A stretch of 64,000 nt of DNA. It comes from Bagarius yarrelli. Its lineage: Eukaryota; Chordata; Actinopteri; Siluriformes; Sisoridae. Shown here piece after piece: positions 11,568 through 23,998 of the stretch (positions within the stretch are counted from its first letter, which is position 1; every line of letters begins with the position of its first letter). Made by a program: the position numbers and the translations under genes. The stretch lies in NCBI GenBank assembly GCA_005784505.1, contig VCAZ01000018.1, positions 1,473,816-1,537,815 of the forward strand, given 5' to 3'. The notes under the pieces were generated by a model. It had not been told where the DNA came from, made no database searches, and worked only from the letters and a program-made list of their open reading frames with translations.

Positions 11568-14500
11568 GGCTAAAGATGGTTACTTTAGAGTAAAATTTTC
11601 TGCCAGACATGAACCAAGTCATTTAAGGTGAAACGAATCCTCAAAAAGGTTCATAGTGTCAAAGAGATTTTGTGAATCATTCTTAAACTGTATCTGAGAC
11701 ATGTTTTTTTTTTTGAGCAGGCATTTGGCATGCACACCCAACACACACACACACACACACCCAACACACACACACACACACACAACACACACACACACAC
11801 ACCCAACACACACACACACACACCCAACACACACACACCCAAACACATCTAGATAAAGAGGGCTACTGTGCTTAAAATTCTATCCTTAAGATGTACAGAG
11901 TCATTTAAAATGAAACGAATCCTCTTACATGTCAAACTGGTTTTGTGAATCATTTATTTAAAGGTAGGTGATTCATGTTTTTTTTCTCCCAGCAGGCCTT
12001 CGAAAAGCACACACACACACACACTTTCACAATACCGTCTATATTTGCATCTCACATCAGCAGTTGGCAGCAAATCCTTTGGAAGAAATAACGAACTAAA
12101 TTTCTCTGTTTTATATAAATACTTTGTAAAACAGTCAAATACCAACTAATCAATTATTTTAATAAAATCTCTCCAGTGTAGGTTTAGCAGGACGTGTCTC
12201 AGATATGTAGGCTATAAGGTTTGATACAGTTTACTAGGGCTGTGTAAAAATATAGATACAGCTAACTATCGCGATATTTTTCACGATATTCTAACCTTAG
12301 GTATCGATACATGTATAAATTTTAATTGATTTACGTTTACGTTAATATTTAATCCTGTGCCCCTCAACACCTACCTTTGATGGCCTGTTATGGAATAGCA
12401 TGGGTACCGGACAGTCCACCTTATGATGTGTCCACGGAGGGCCCAGAGGCAGCTCCACAATAACTCAATATTTATAGCTTCATTACATATGGCTTTTGCT
12501 GTTATTATTATTATTATTATTATAATTGGTGGTGGTACTATTACTAATATTACTAATTGTCCCTTTACCTGATCGTCCAACCTTCCACCTGTTCCTGATG
12601 AATAAGTTTGTTGTTAATATTGTCTTTATTACTATCGATTATTACTATTTTGCAATTTGTCCTCTTCCACATCCTTAACATCTAAATAAAGGATGCCTCT
12701 AATTTAGAAGTTAGCATGCTAGTCAAAGTCGACTCTATAACATACACTACTAGCTTTATTAGCTATTATGAAGGAACTTACGATTTGAGAAGGGCCTCCA
12801 CTTTGAGGTCTGAAGGACCAGTCGATGGATACTTGGCTTGTTAGGCGATGAGTTGAGGTGAAGTGGCAGGACAACGTTACTATCTCACCCTTTACTGCAT
12901 TTATCTCTCCCGAAGAGGTCACCTTAATACAAGACACCGGGCCTGTCCACCAAACTGAACGGAGACAAAAGAAAAATACAAAAGTTCATGTTTGCAACCA
13001 TGGAATTAAGAAAATATATACCATTCTAGTATGACATCATCTACGCCATTATAACAGAAGGCGAATGTAGTGTCTATTCCCTAAGCATAGTGTTGAACAG
13101 TAAAGGCTCTAATAAACACAATTAGACACATGTTTTGTAACATTCAGGGAATTATTCCCTGCCATACGGACACAAGTGGGAATACTAGAAAAATTCCCAG
13201 GCTGCTTACACTGATTATTCCCGTACGATGCTTAGCGCAGAAACCATATTAGCTGTGCAACCTGTTTAAGTCTGTTTAGACCTAGTCTGGTCAACCACAT
13301 ACGTAATGAGCAGTCTAGGGGTCTGTCCGTTAGCCCAAGTTTCCCAATTTTTTTAAGGTTCTCTTCCTGGTAGTCCACAGGCTGCTGATTACATCATTTT
13401 TGTAACTCTATTGGTCTGCCTGTCAGTCTTTAGGTCCACAGGTCTGCTTGTTAGTCTGGGATTCTGCCTGTCTTTAGACTCCCGAATAGCTTCTTTGTCT
13501 AACAGAGGGTTTCCTTAAAATTCTTCTGTAGTGCAATGCCTAATTAAGGAAAAAACTTAATTATCAGGGTCTGCTTGTTAGTCCAGGGGTCTGCTTGTTA
13601 GTTTAGGAATCAGCCTGGTTAGTCCACATGTCTGCTTGTTAGTCCAGAGGGTCCGTCTGGTATTTCACGAGTATGCTTGTAAGTTTAGCGGTCTGTCTGG
13701 CATTCTATCAGCTTCTTCGTTCAGAGGTCTGCCTGGTAATCCAAAGGTCTGCTTGTTTATAGGTCTGCCTTGTAGTCCATGGGTATGAGTATTAGTCCAG
13801 GGGTCTGTCTGATATGTCACATGTCAACTTGTTAGTTTAGGAATCCGCCTGTTAGCCCATGGGTCTGCTTGTTAGTCCGAAGGTCTACCTAGTATTTCAC
13901 GAGTACGCTTGTTGGTCCAGGGGTTTCCTAAAACATTTCCCATGGTACATCTACCTAATGAGGTAACACGGTGCTTTGGGACTGTTCACAGACCCTTCTT
14001 CAGGGTTTCTTCAGATGGACAACTCTATTTATATAATAGTTCTGTTTATCAGTCACGTGTTGTTATTGACTTTTCCACACGTTTGAATGTAAAGTGTTTG
14101 CCGAAGTGTCTTCTGTGTGTACTTATGTGCAGCTGGGATCCTAACAGATGTGTATGCATGTGTGTTAAACTGCTGTTGTGTATCTAATATACCAACACAA
14201 ATCCCAATTCCTGTTAATTACTGCCTAAGGTTAGGACATTTTATTTCAATAAAAAAATACCATCGAAATACGTAAGGAACCTTTACACTTGCACAACTTG
14301 TTGTGAAACCCAAACACTAGCTGGTCATTTGCATTTCTGGCACCTGCTTCTTGTCAGAAAATGGCGCAGCGTAACGTTGGTCCCAGTGGACTATCTACAG
14401 CTGGTAGAACTTCCCATTTTTAATCACTAAATTCTGTCCATTTTTCATGCATGGTTAAAGGCAGCGCCTTTTTCACGAAATGATTAAATCACACCTAATT

Positions 14501-14922
14501 AGCCAGGATCTGAGCCCTGGGGTTAACTCAGCGTCTCAGCTGGACATTGCTGTCCTCTTCGTTTTAATCTCAGTCATTACACATTGTGGTGTCACTGCCG
14601 TTCGGCAGTAATGACAGAACTACAGAGGAACATGAGGGACAAAGACCCAGTCGTTGCTCCGGTGACAAATAAAAAGATCCATGTGAAAAGGATCTCAAGG
14701 ATGTTGAGATGTGCAGTATAAGACATGAAGTATTATTATTATTTACAGCATTTAGCAGACGTCCTTATTCAGAGCGACTTACATTTATCTCTTTTATACA
14801 ATTAAGCAATTGGGGGGTAAGGGCCTTGCTCAGGGGCCCAGCGGAGGCAACTTGGTAATGGGAATCGAACACCCGATGTTCCAGTTAGCAGACCAACACC
14901 TTAACCACTGAGCTACCACTTT

Positions 14923-15000
<78 letters not shown>

Positions 15001-16950
15001 AAGAATAAATATAAAAAATATTTAATTTTATTCAATCTATGTATAGTATTAAGTATTGTGATGTCATTTTCAGATGCTAATATATCAATGATCAATAGTA
15101 TTACAATTATTATTAGCATAATTAATGATATTTCTGATTTATGCAATAGAAACTGCTCAAAAAAAATAAGAATACACATCAGAACTCCTGAGGACGCTTC
15201 ATCGTTCAATGGATGTGGAAATAAACCCAAAAAATGATGCAACAGGCTAGTCCACTTTTCTTAAATTTTATTGCGGCAAATGAGAGTGGCATCACCACCC
15301 ACAGTTTCGTCTCACACTTGGCCCGCGGACTAACTGCTTATTTTTTCCAGAGTAAAAGACAATTTTACTGCCGGATATTGCTTTTTAAGTCATTTCATAA
15401 CTACACAGAGCAGTCGGGGTCACATGACCAGGGCAGGTCAATCAGTTAACGATAACCAGCGGAGGGGCAGAAAAGATTGAAAAGCCCCCCCACATCGAAC
15501 CCAGTTCGATTTGGCAGTCCAGCAACTTAACCATGAGCCACCACTTTCATGAGATCACCACAGACGGGCGGGACATCAAGCGCTACGGAAAGCTACGTAA
15601 ATGTGACTGTTCATTACATCACAGCGAAGTGGGAAGTGGGAAGTTCGGTGCTACAGACCAGCCCCGTCTACAAGAGTCACACAAGCGCAAAATCTAGTGC
15701 AGGTACTGACAGAAGCAGTAGCGGAGTGGGGGTTAAAAAGGGCATTCATATCGAGCTCCACGGTCCTGGGCTTTGAGCATAGGGCCCACTAGAGGACGTC
15801 GGACCCTCAAGCCACCCTTATGAGGTCTGATTCTGTTTGTTTGGTCAGAGACATTCACACCAATGGCATGATAGAGGTCATTTTGTAGGGCTCATACTCA
15901 TCCTGATGGAGGTCCTCATTCTGTTCCTTTGTCACACATAAGAGCAGACACCGGTCCCCCTGATGGAATATCGACCCTGTCTGGCTCTCTTAGAGGAATC
16001 CGCCTGTCTCTATGCTCCTTAGACTCGTATTGGCATGCCATCCTATAGGATTTGGACAGTCTGTGCAACCTCTGTAGGGTCCAGGTATCACCTCATGATA
16101 CCAGTAGGGACACTGTGGGTGCATCCAAGTCCAAAAAAAAAATGTCAACGTCCTCCACCTGAAAACCCATGTCCGTTTCGGGGGTTGTCGGATTATTGAA
16201 CCCTCAAACTGATTGACAACCCTCTCTACCAATTATCTGATTAGATCCATATTTCTGATCAAAAAATTTGTGTTCCTTTTTTAATTAAGAAAATTAGAAA
16301 ATTTGATGAATCAGTATTTTTTTTTTCTTTATAGATTTTTTTTTTTTAAACCTAAAAGCCTGAAAATATTAAGAATTACAACTGGATAGCAATTAAATGT
16401 GGGTTTTTTCCCCTACAAATTTAATTTTATTATTTGTTTATGCAAATATTAACCAACACCTGTGATTGGTTGAATTATTCCCTTCCTGTATGGAGCCAAA
16501 TACCTTTCTTTCAATTTATCATTTTGGCTCGGTCCCAATATCAGTGTTTCAACACTAGCTCCTTCCTGCACAGGTGCACAAGGTGTAGTAGAGATTAAAG
16601 CACCCTGAAGTGTACACTTCAAATAGTGACTAAAAATCCATTAGTACTCGAACCTTCCTCACTTCCGCGTTAAAAAATTAAAACAAACTTCGCGTAAGAA
16701 AATATTTTAGGACACTTTAATAAACAATAAAACTTTTCTCCACAGTCTAAACACACATTTCGCCATAAAATACTTCAGAATTGTAAATTATTTATGAATC
16801 ACCAAAGGAAAAAAAACGCCATTTTGTAATGGCGCTCTTTTTTTAACACTATTAAAAGAAAAGGGAAAAAAAACACTTACCGACGCTGACAAACAAAACA
16901 CAAAACACGCCACCCCTAAAAGAAGTCGTCTGTCGTTGTATTAAATCCAT
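4800..16950 (-). CDS. mpzl3: Myelin protein zero-like protein 3 (six coding exons)
   Basis: Single-pass adhesion protein of the P0 family. Coding exons on the minus strand: 16950-16881, 12954-12782, 8157-7947, 6150-5964, 5470-5401 and 4871-4800. Splice phases (1,0,1,2,0) all close, giving 783 nt and 260 residues. Exon 1 encodes a hydrophobic signal peptide that continues into exon 2, with cleavage near residue 31. The V-type Ig domain has C53 (TLSC), W at SIDWSFRP, and C129 in DNGTYSCAVRNPPDV, the family signature. N-glycosylation sequons are at N118 and N124. The membrane segment is about residues 160-183, followed by a juxtamembrane CPCC cluster. The tail motif SPIEVTD resembles human SSIEVSD, and the end DSEEECRRY resembles human DSDYEETY; both point to MPZL3 over MPZL2. 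Exon 5 is inferred from a strong acceptor (long T run then GCAG) and exact phase fit on both sides. Its donor GTCGGT is weak, as is exon 4's GTCTGA. The introns are full of minisatellites. Confidence 0.9.
6650..7230. repeat. About 20-22-bp T-rich minisatellite in mpzl3 intron 3
   Basis: Some 25 degenerate units built on TTTTTTGTTACTTTTAGTCA. Unit length varies with the T run. Transcribed from the minus strand it would be A-rich. Confidence 0.9.
7527..7690 (+). repeat. tRNA-headed SINE copy
   Basis: Begins GGGAAGTGGTAG, has a B-box-like GGGTTTGATTCC, then the CACCAAGTTGCCACT body and the GAGCAGGGCCCTTAACCC segment shared with eight or more other copies in this window. The 3' end is diverged. 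Lies in mpzl3 intron 3. Confidence 0.8.
8815..9312. repeat. GA-rich polypurine tract in mpzl3 intron 2
   Basis: Half a kilobase of (GA)n mixed with GACA and AAAG, with a perfect (GA)n core near 9140-9196. Long reading frames on both strands are compositional only. Confidence 0.9.
9772..10030. repeat. GA/AAAG polypurine tract in mpzl3 intron 2
   Basis: (GA)n grading into AAAGAAAG and A-rich sequence; no coding content seen. Confidence 0.85.
10347..10895. repeat. Cluster of (GT)n and (CA)n microsatellites
   Basis: (GT)n at 10347-10372 and CA runs near 10580-10604, 10750-10774 and 10867-10890, separated by unique sequence with a CATCAT run at about 10649-10668. Confidence 0.85.
11186..12025. 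repeat. Four-copy composite tandem repeat, each unit joined to a (CA)n tract
   Basis: Units start near 11212, 11356, 11566 and 11847. Each has a CTGGCTAAAGA-like head, then AAAATTCT, CATTTAA-G-TGAAACGAATCCTC and GTGAATCATT, and ends in a (CA)n run. The CA runs differ in length and interruption (some read CCCAACACAC). Lies in mpzl3 intron 2. Confidence 0.85.
13300..13915. repeat. About 20-bp minisatellite in mpzl3 intron 1
   Basis: Degenerate units of GGTCTGCTTGTTAGTCCAG and variants across 600 bases. Confidence 0.85.
14746..14924 (-). repeat. tRNA-headed SINE copy, reverse orientation
   Basis: Read on the minus strand it begins GGGAAAGTGGTAGCTCAGTG and ends in TCTGAATAAGGACGTCTGC. It includes GGCCCTTACCC and a GGTTAAGGTGTTGG head. 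Confidence 0.9.
14926..14999. repeat. (AT)n microsatellite
   Basis: About 35 perfect TA repeats directly abutting the tRNA-like head of the reverse SINE at 14746-14924. Confidence 0.95.
15460..15548 (-). repeat. SINE fragment
   Basis: Head portion only: on the minus strand GAAAGTGGTGGCTCATGGTT and a GAACTGGGTTCGATGTG B-box-like stretch. Confidence 0.55.
15549..16880. other. mpzl3 intron 1, no exon recognised
   Basis: The GC-richer stretch 15549-16230 looks like old dispersed repeat sequence, but I could not classify it. The rest is AT-rich. Confidence 0.35.
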
Positions 16951-17099
16951 TCCAGTAATAAAATTAACTGTTAAGGAATGTTATGGAAATTTACAGAAAA
17001 GGAATCCAGGTTTAAAGTTCCGGATCGTCCATGTTTGTCCGGAATGATGATGTTGCACATGCGCAGACGGTTCTACCTGTTTAACAGGTGTATCAGGCA

Positions 17100-17770
17100 C
17101 AACAGGATTAATAAAAATGAAGTGATAATGATGATTATTATTATTATTATTATTCAATCAATAACAATAATTGATCACAGACACTATTATGAAGTATTCT
17201 AAATAAACACCTGTGCTATTAATTTGTTTATTTATTAATTATTCTGTAATAAATTCCATTTGTTTTCTTTGATTCCTCCCTCTGAATCGCTTGACTTGTT
17301 ACGTCTCCCCTCTTAGTCTTCTTTCTTCCTTCCATCCCTCTAGCACCACCACCCCCCCCCAAATGAGAACAGACGATCACCCAAAGTCATCCTCGTTGCC
17401 ATGCCAACAGAGAGCACGATCAACAGATTCTGGTTACGGAAAGAGAACCGCACAAGAGAACGAGGGCGAAAAAAAGAGGAAGAAGAAGAGGAAGAAATAA
17501 CAATGCTCATTTAAAACAATGTCAATCGTTTGTATATAAATATGTCTATATCTTCCCACTAATCAATTGATCCTCTATTCCAAAAGCAGATACATAAATA
17601 CTCTACACACACACACACACAGTATACAGAGGTAAAAAAAGTGTGTGTGGTGCATTTGAGAGGGCTGAGTAAGCATTCTAAGGGTAAGAGTCAAAGATTA
17701 ACCCGGTGTTGAATTTCCAATAACACTGAATAAGCATGTGGTGTTGAAGTAAAGTATCACACTTGCTCAT

Positions 17771-17804
<34 letters not shown>

Positions 17805-17856
17805 ACAAAGCTTTACATTACGGTACTGAGCAACTTAATAGGTGACAAATATCTAA

Positions 17857-17890
<34 letters not shown>

Positions 17891-17960
17891 CAGTGCTTAC
17901 ACACACACTTTAATATGTAAGAATGTGACTTCACCGCACAGCAGTGGTGGACGTTGCATT
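17100..17960. repeat. Microsatellites upstream of mpzl3
   Basis: (ATT)n at about 17134-17153, a CA run at 17603-17621, (CA)n at 17780-17808 and (GT)n at about 17859-17888. A purine-rich GAAGAAGAGG stretch lies at 17465-17500. Confidence 0.85.
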
Positions 17961-18039
17961 TGGTAGCTGGGTCTTCAGTGAGGACTTACTCGACTGACAC
18001 ACCTCTTAATACCGCCACCAGTAACAGTAAAAAAGGGCA

Positions 18040-18470
18040 AGTTTGTCTCTAATAAGCAAACCGGAGGCAAATGTGGCAAAGGAAAAACTTGCTGAGATGA
18101 AGTAGGAAGAAACTTTGAGAGGAACCAGACTCAATAGGGAACTCCATTCTCATCTGGCGGACACCACATGTCATTGTTAATTACAACATAGTGTAATGAT
18201 CAAATGTAATGTAAATTGTAGCCTTTGGCCAGTGGAGCCCCAGTCCATCCTTGAAATCAAGGAAAGGGGCAGGGACCTGGTCACTGGTGCCTCAGGATCC
18301 TTGCAAGGTTGGCACTGTCAATGTATTTCCCCAACCCTTCTCTTACTGCCCTAAACTGGTGGTATAGTTTGTTGGACAATTAGTTGGAGGATCTCCAAGC
18401 TGCCACTACACAACCCACTATTACAAACTATGGATCCTTAGGCAAAATGTCCACAGCTTCAAGAATATCT
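18040..18470. repeat. Dispersed repeat, family A
   Basis: Contains AGAGGAACCAGACTCAATAG and ATTCTCATCTGG, which reappear in reverse complement at 56165-56225 and in part at 28890-28930. The presence of several diverged copies makes it a dispersed element; its class was not determined. Confidence 0.7.
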
Positions 18471-19999
18471 TGAAGCACCATGACAAAGCCTGAATGTAGA
18501 TCCAGTAATAACAAAGGTTAAAAGGTGCTTCCACTGGACCCGTCTGCAATTCATCCCCCAGCCAACGGTTCACATGTCTCTACACAGACTAGCAGAAAAC
18601 GATCATTACTTTTTCATTACCGCAAAGTTCTGGCACAATTAGAAGGTGGATTTGCTTTGCGAAAGCAGCTGGCAGTTCTGCTGATTGCCAAAGATTTGAA
18701 CCACCAGGCCTAAGTTAATTATGTATCATACATCCAAGCTGTGTGATCACCAAAGCACGCTTTTGGATGGTTTTTTTTTCCAAGCTACGTGTTTTAGAGA
18801 AGTTGCACCCTCATTATCATTTTTATCTATTGTATGAAAAAACATAAGCTAACTACATCAGAACCAGGACTTCAACCATACCAATGCCAATCTTTTCTTC
18901 TCCAGCCCAATAAATACCACCATCCTAATAAATCCCCCACCTTCTTAGTCAGCTTTGCTTTATCTTAAGTCAGCTACCAATCAGAAAGTGCAAAATCTGT
19001 CATGTGCTTTATCCCAGACAGCCCACTGCATAGTTTCTAACTTCTTTCTAGCAGCATCATAAGTTGGACCAACCTGGAGCTCACAGATGCCCACAATTGG
19101 CAATTGACAGAAACAGTTACATCATAACGTCACAGAGCTTCAATCACAATGCGCTGTCCATCATTAAAGCCCCTAAAGCACCCTACCTACAATACTTCAC
19201 TGCGTGGTGTGTGTTTATGTACAATTATGGGCACCAAGGAGCCGACAAAATTCAAAAATCTTTGGGACATAAAACAACTCAATCACCTGGAGTCCAGAAT
19301 GACAGAGAATTCCTGGGACAGTATTTACTGACTTCATATCGTCTTATCTGTATTGTCAGCGTCCTACCGGAGAACCGAGTTTCGCTTTTGTCTCTTGGAA
19401 GGTAGCGCTGGATAACAGACTAGTCGCAAAATCTGGAACGACAACTAAGGAAAACAGAACAGCTTCCTAATAAGAAAAGCCAGATAAATGGGACTTCAGC
19501 CAAGCACCCTGTCCACCTGGAAGAATTACTTCCAAGCTGCAACTAGTGTCTTTTGGTTTGTCTCCTAAGGAAAATGATGGCCATTTGTGATTCTGTTCTG
19601 TTTTCAATCTGTCAGTCATGAAGGTTAAAGAGCTGCATACAATCCGGTTGTTTTACAGTCGATGTATTGTAAGCTTCTTTTGAGGGAAGTTACTTTTCCC
19701 CAGTGTCCTATTTCTTGCAGAACTGTCCTAGATAACACAGTGTATTTTATTTAAAGGTCTATTTACAAGACTGATAATATGAAAAAAAAACTTCTATAAA
19801 ACATCCCTAGCGGTTTCACGTGTGTTGAACATTTATATCTGAACAAGGAATTGTAATCCAGTATTTTTAGTAGATGTTTTTTAACAGATGCACATAGTCT
19901 TTTCTTAAGAAAACAGATCTAGGCCATGTGTACCTGGTCAATAACACACAATGTATTTGTATTTGGACAGTGTAAGTAGAATGGATGTCCACACCAGAT

Positions 20000-20335
20000 C
20001 CAGCCTGTATCGAGCCAAGATGGTGGATCACCACTTATAGACGTTAAGACCCAGAGGAAGATTCCCAAAGATTCCCTTGTCTTCCAGATGGTCATCCAGA
20101 CAAGACCATGGAAACGTTGCTGCAGCATGGAATAACCTGCTGGTTTGTTTGGCCAGAAAAGAACTTCTGCCAACCGCCACACTCCCACACCCACCCCCTA
20201 CTGACTGAGCATGGTATCACGCCCCAATCGCCCAAAGGGTTTTTTTTTCTTTTTCTCCATTTTGTCACCCATGGAGTTTGGGTTTTCCTGCCGCTGTCGC
20301 CTCTGACTTGCTTAGTAGTTGTGGACTCTTAATTT
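20000..20335. repeat. Dispersed repeat, family A-like part
   Basis: The end GCCGCTGTCGCCTCTGACTT corresponds to CCACAGTCGCCTCCGGCTTG near 56253. No intact coding frame. Confidence 0.55.
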
Positions 20336-21780
20336 ACAGATAAACTAAACTCATTGGTTTTTTGACACATAATAATCTTTATTGTTAAAAATAGATTAAG
20401 ATTTCTAGTTGAGATTTTTTTGCCTGTTCTTGTAAACTTAAAAAATCCTTGTCAATCCGTGGACAAATACTGCTACCCTTTATAGCCCTCACATAGGTGT
20501 ATGGTTGTCCAATCTTTTCTTGGTATCTCCCACAAGGGTTTTTTTTTTTTTTAATCAAGCAAGAAGCCACACCTGATTTTTGGCTTTTGTTTGCTTGAAT
20601 TGAAATGAGAACCTATAGCTGATCTCCGCCACATCCAGATAAGCTCAGACACCCTCCCTTAACATTTTGTTGTACCATTGTAATTTCTTCCCTTCCGTCA
20701 ACCATTGTGGGCGTACAAAAATCAAAATCTAAAACTACACCTGTACAGACGCGTTCCGCTTGTTAAAGTGGGCGGTAAGTGTTGGCCGGCTGTAACAGCA
20801 TTACTCTAATCAACCAATCAGAGGTAGGCAAAATGCTGACGTCGACTGACTTCGACTTAAATTTAAAAATCTGATTGGTTAAAGAAAGAAACGGTGTTTA
20901 ACTAATGATCAATCTGCCACTGCTGATATAGTGTAAGTTCCACGGGCAGCGCTACTGGTTCTGAAGGCAGATTAGATTAAACATGCAAACACATAGAAAC
21001 TGAAATCTGATTGGACAAAAAAAAATCTACCATCCACATCCACGTACTGGACTGGAAGCAGTGCAGCGAGAGAAACACTACGAAAATGAAGAGAGAATAA
21101 ACTGTTGGAATAAATTCATACCATTTAATGGAAGTAATATTAGAATTTATATTAATAAATGTAGGTCAGTGATTCTGATAGTGTTTTAGAACAGCAGAGA
21201 GAACCACTGACTGACCCTGACGGCCCACCACTGATATCGTCACATGGTATATATCATCACAAAACACCTTAAAAATGTTAAACAAGTTAACGACAGTATA
21301 TTTTTAGGTCATTATGTTACGGCGTTCACTGTGGCGTTTCGCTACGCCAACTAGCGGTTGGGGTGTCTGAAGCTCGTAACCGAATTTTAGCTCAAAACTC
21401 AAAGCGAAAAAATAGTCCGAGCAACGACTCGTATCTCGAAAAAAAAAAAAAAAATTTTAATTGGGACACTCGTAAGTCAAAGGAGCACTATAGTGAACAC
21501 AACCGTCTGAAAACAAATCAAACAGTTCAACATATTTGTTCTTTAGTCCACCGAATCAAATTCTGAACCAGGTCTGTAATTTCTTTGTCTAAACATTCAA
21601 CAAATTTGTGATTCACTGATTTATTGAATCTAATTATCAGTCTAATCACAGTTTATTATATCATTAATAAACCCTAAAAGACACCTTATTATTTGAAATC
21701 CAAACCACTGGCGCTTCAAATTATTTGTGATTCACCGATTCATTGAATCAAAATCTCAGCTGCGTCAGACACAGTTTATT
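20336..21780. other. Spacer between mpzl2 and mpzl3
   Basis: AT-rich with scattered homopolymers. No gene recognised. Confidence 0.4.
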
Positions 21781-21792
21781 TATTAACCTTAA

Positions 21793-22075
21793 TCAATTGT
21801 CATATTCCCTCATTCGGGGTCACAGGGATCTGCTGGAGTCTATCCCATCCGTCCCTGAAAGGGTGAAAGACAGGAGGGAGACACCCTGGACAGGTCACCA
21901 GTCCATCACAGGGACACGCAATTTAGAATCACCAATTAATCTAACATACATGTTTTTGAACTGTGGGAGGAAACCGGAGAACCCGGAGTAAACCCACACA
22001 AGAACATGCAAACTCCACACCGAAAAACCCCTGCAGGGAAATCGAACCCGGGACCTTCTTGCTTCTAAATGTGTT
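21793..22075. repeat. Dispersed repeat, family B
   Basis: Contains CATTCGGGGTCACAGGGATC, GGAGTCTATCCCA, CCTGGACAGG, TTTTTGAACTGTGGGAGGAA and GAACCCGGAG. The same blocks appear in the same order at 54330-54545, and the GCAAACTCCACACCGAAA... end recurs at 48297. Confidence 0.85.
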
Positions 22076-22301
22076 TTTTAGAGTTCTGATTTTTAGTGTT
22101 TATTAATGCGGGTCTGAGGAAGGATCCTGAAAGAAGTCTATTTCCGTGATATGATTAAAAATACAAAATATTCTTTATCCTTTCACGCTAAACAAATGGT
22201 CACACTAGCGATTTATAGCTGTTCAAAATCAAACCAATTCATAACCCACATCTTTTCTTCACTTTGCTGCTCTCTTTGACTAAATAAATCTAACTTTAAG
22301 A

Positions 22302-22426
22302 CGCCCCCCCCCACACACACACACACACACCCCCCCACACACAACACACACACACCACACCCCCCCCCCACCACCCCCCCACCCCCCCCCCCACACACCA
22401 CCCCCCCCCCCACCCCACACACCACA
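22302..22426. repeat. Mixed poly-C and (CA)n tract
   Basis: Runs of 7-12 C interrupted by CACACA. Assembly length is likely uncertain here. Confidence 0.85.
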
Positions 22427-22819
22427 TTTACACTCGTCAGCAAATCCTTCAGCAAAATGAAAAAGAAATATATCAATTTCCAAGCAGTGAGTCGAGCTGA
22501 AAAACAAATCCTGCTGACTAACAGCAGTGAACGTTGCACATTCAGCAATCCGGTGACGGATATTTTTCCACATTAAACAACTTCCAATTTTATACATAAA
22601 ACATACAAACAAAAATCATGGATGATTTTACTTAATGTTATGTAAAACGTGTGTGTGTGTGTGTGTGTGTAGTGTTGCTGCCTCACAGCTACAGGGTTGC
22701 TGGGTTTTTTTCCCCCCAAAGTCGTTTATTCACATGACTGAATTTCCTACTTGCAGTTAGTTTTTATTTACTGCTGAATGAAAAACATTTTTTTCTTAGA
22801 AACGAATTGAGCCCGTCTC

Positions 22820-22930
22820 TCAGGTGAATGGGTTCAGCTAGTGGAGTGGAGTTAGCTTGCTTGGCTAGCCGACTAACACGGCTAGTACGAAGGAAGTAAA
22901 TAGTTAGTTAGCTAGCTAGCTTGCTTTTTT
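22820..22930. other. GCTAGC-rich short palindrome cluster
   Basis: Repeated GCTAG/CTAGC motifs and GTTAGTTAGCTAGCTAGCTTG. Many small self-complementary blocks, no coding content. Confidence 0.5.
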
Positions 22931-23280
22931 TAGTACAAATGTTAAAACCTACCAAGCTTTAATACTCTTTTTTTTTTGTTTGCTTTTTTTCTTTTGCGTT
23001 TGTCAGTAAACTCTTTTGTTTGTTATTTTTTAGTTGTCTTTCAGTTTTGCAGTAACACTGCGAGAATATTTAGCTACATGCGTCTGCGTCTGAATGAACT
23101 TCAGCCTGAGAGAAAACAAAAACAGAAACAGGAACAGGGCAACAAAGTTATTATACACATTATTTAACCATTTATTCCTAAATTCCTAAACACAAATGTA
23201 GTGATAAATAGATTAGGTGGAAAAGTGTTGAGGTTGTATTTTTTCCACCATCTGAACAGGATATACTAAACAGAATCACA

Positions 23281-23437
23281 CAGATTAGCATTGCGGTAAA
23301 CAGGCTAATTCGCAAACAAACGCATCATACTAAATTTACACATTAGCAATTCATTCAATTAATGCATTCAGATTAGCATTAAACAGGCAATTCGCAAACA
23401 AACGCATCATACTAAATTTACACATTAGCAATTCATT
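23281..23437. repeat. Direct duplication, about 70-75 bp, period about 88
   Basis: 23281-23355 and 23369-23437 are nearly identical, sharing CAGATTAGCATT and ATTCGCAAACAAACGCATCA; the second copy has small deletions. Confidence 0.85.
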
Positions 23438-23639
23438 AAAAAGGCTAACCCTCAGACAATTAGCATTATACTGAACAGGCTATGCAGTAGACTCCCAAAA
23501 CACACAAAGCATCTGGGAGAGGCGGAATGTCTGAAATAGGCTAACCCACAAATTATCGATATACTTTTATTTACATCATGAACAGGGAAGCACGATATTT
23601 CTCGGAAAAATAAATTATGGGTTGATATTGCCTCGATTA

Positions 23640-23998
23640 ATGGTGGGTTCCCAGTTAGTGTTGCCAGATTGGGCTGGTTCCCAGCAAGAGTTGCCAGATT
23701 AGCTGAGTTCCCAGTTAGTGTTGCCAGATTGGGGAGGGTTCCCAGCCAGAGTTGCCAGATTGGGTGGGTTCCCAGGTAGGGTTGCCAGATTAGGTTGGTA
23801 TTCAGATAGGGTTGCCAGATTAGGATAATTCCACCCACCAGGGTTGCTATATTTGGGTGGGGTTAACATTTCCCCCCCCAGGGTTGCCAGACTATTTGGT
23901 GGGTTCTTTCCACCAGGGTTGCCAAATTGGGTGGGTTTCCAGATAGGGTTGCCAAATTGGGTGGGTTCCCAGCTAGGGTTGCCAGATTGGGTTCCACC
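23640..23998. repeat. About 30-bp minisatellite downstream of mpzl2 exon 4
   Basis: About 11 units built on GGTTGCCAGATTGGGTGGGT followed by TCCCAG. Units contain short GGG/CCC inverted pairs. Confidence 0.88.

Noticed and set aside
12371..12580. 69-codon frame in mpzl3 intron 2
   Set aside because: Crosses an (ATT)n run, no acceptor and donor pair in phase with exons 2 and 3, which already join in phase 0.
14746..14924. tRNA gene suggested by B-box-like GATTCC/GGTTAAGG motifs
   Set aside because: No cloverleaf fold evident; the head is joined to a SINE body shared with many copies in the window.
19064..19405. 113-codon frame upstream of mpzl3
   Set aside because: No recognisable domain, no splice partners, flanked by dispersed repeats; probably chance.
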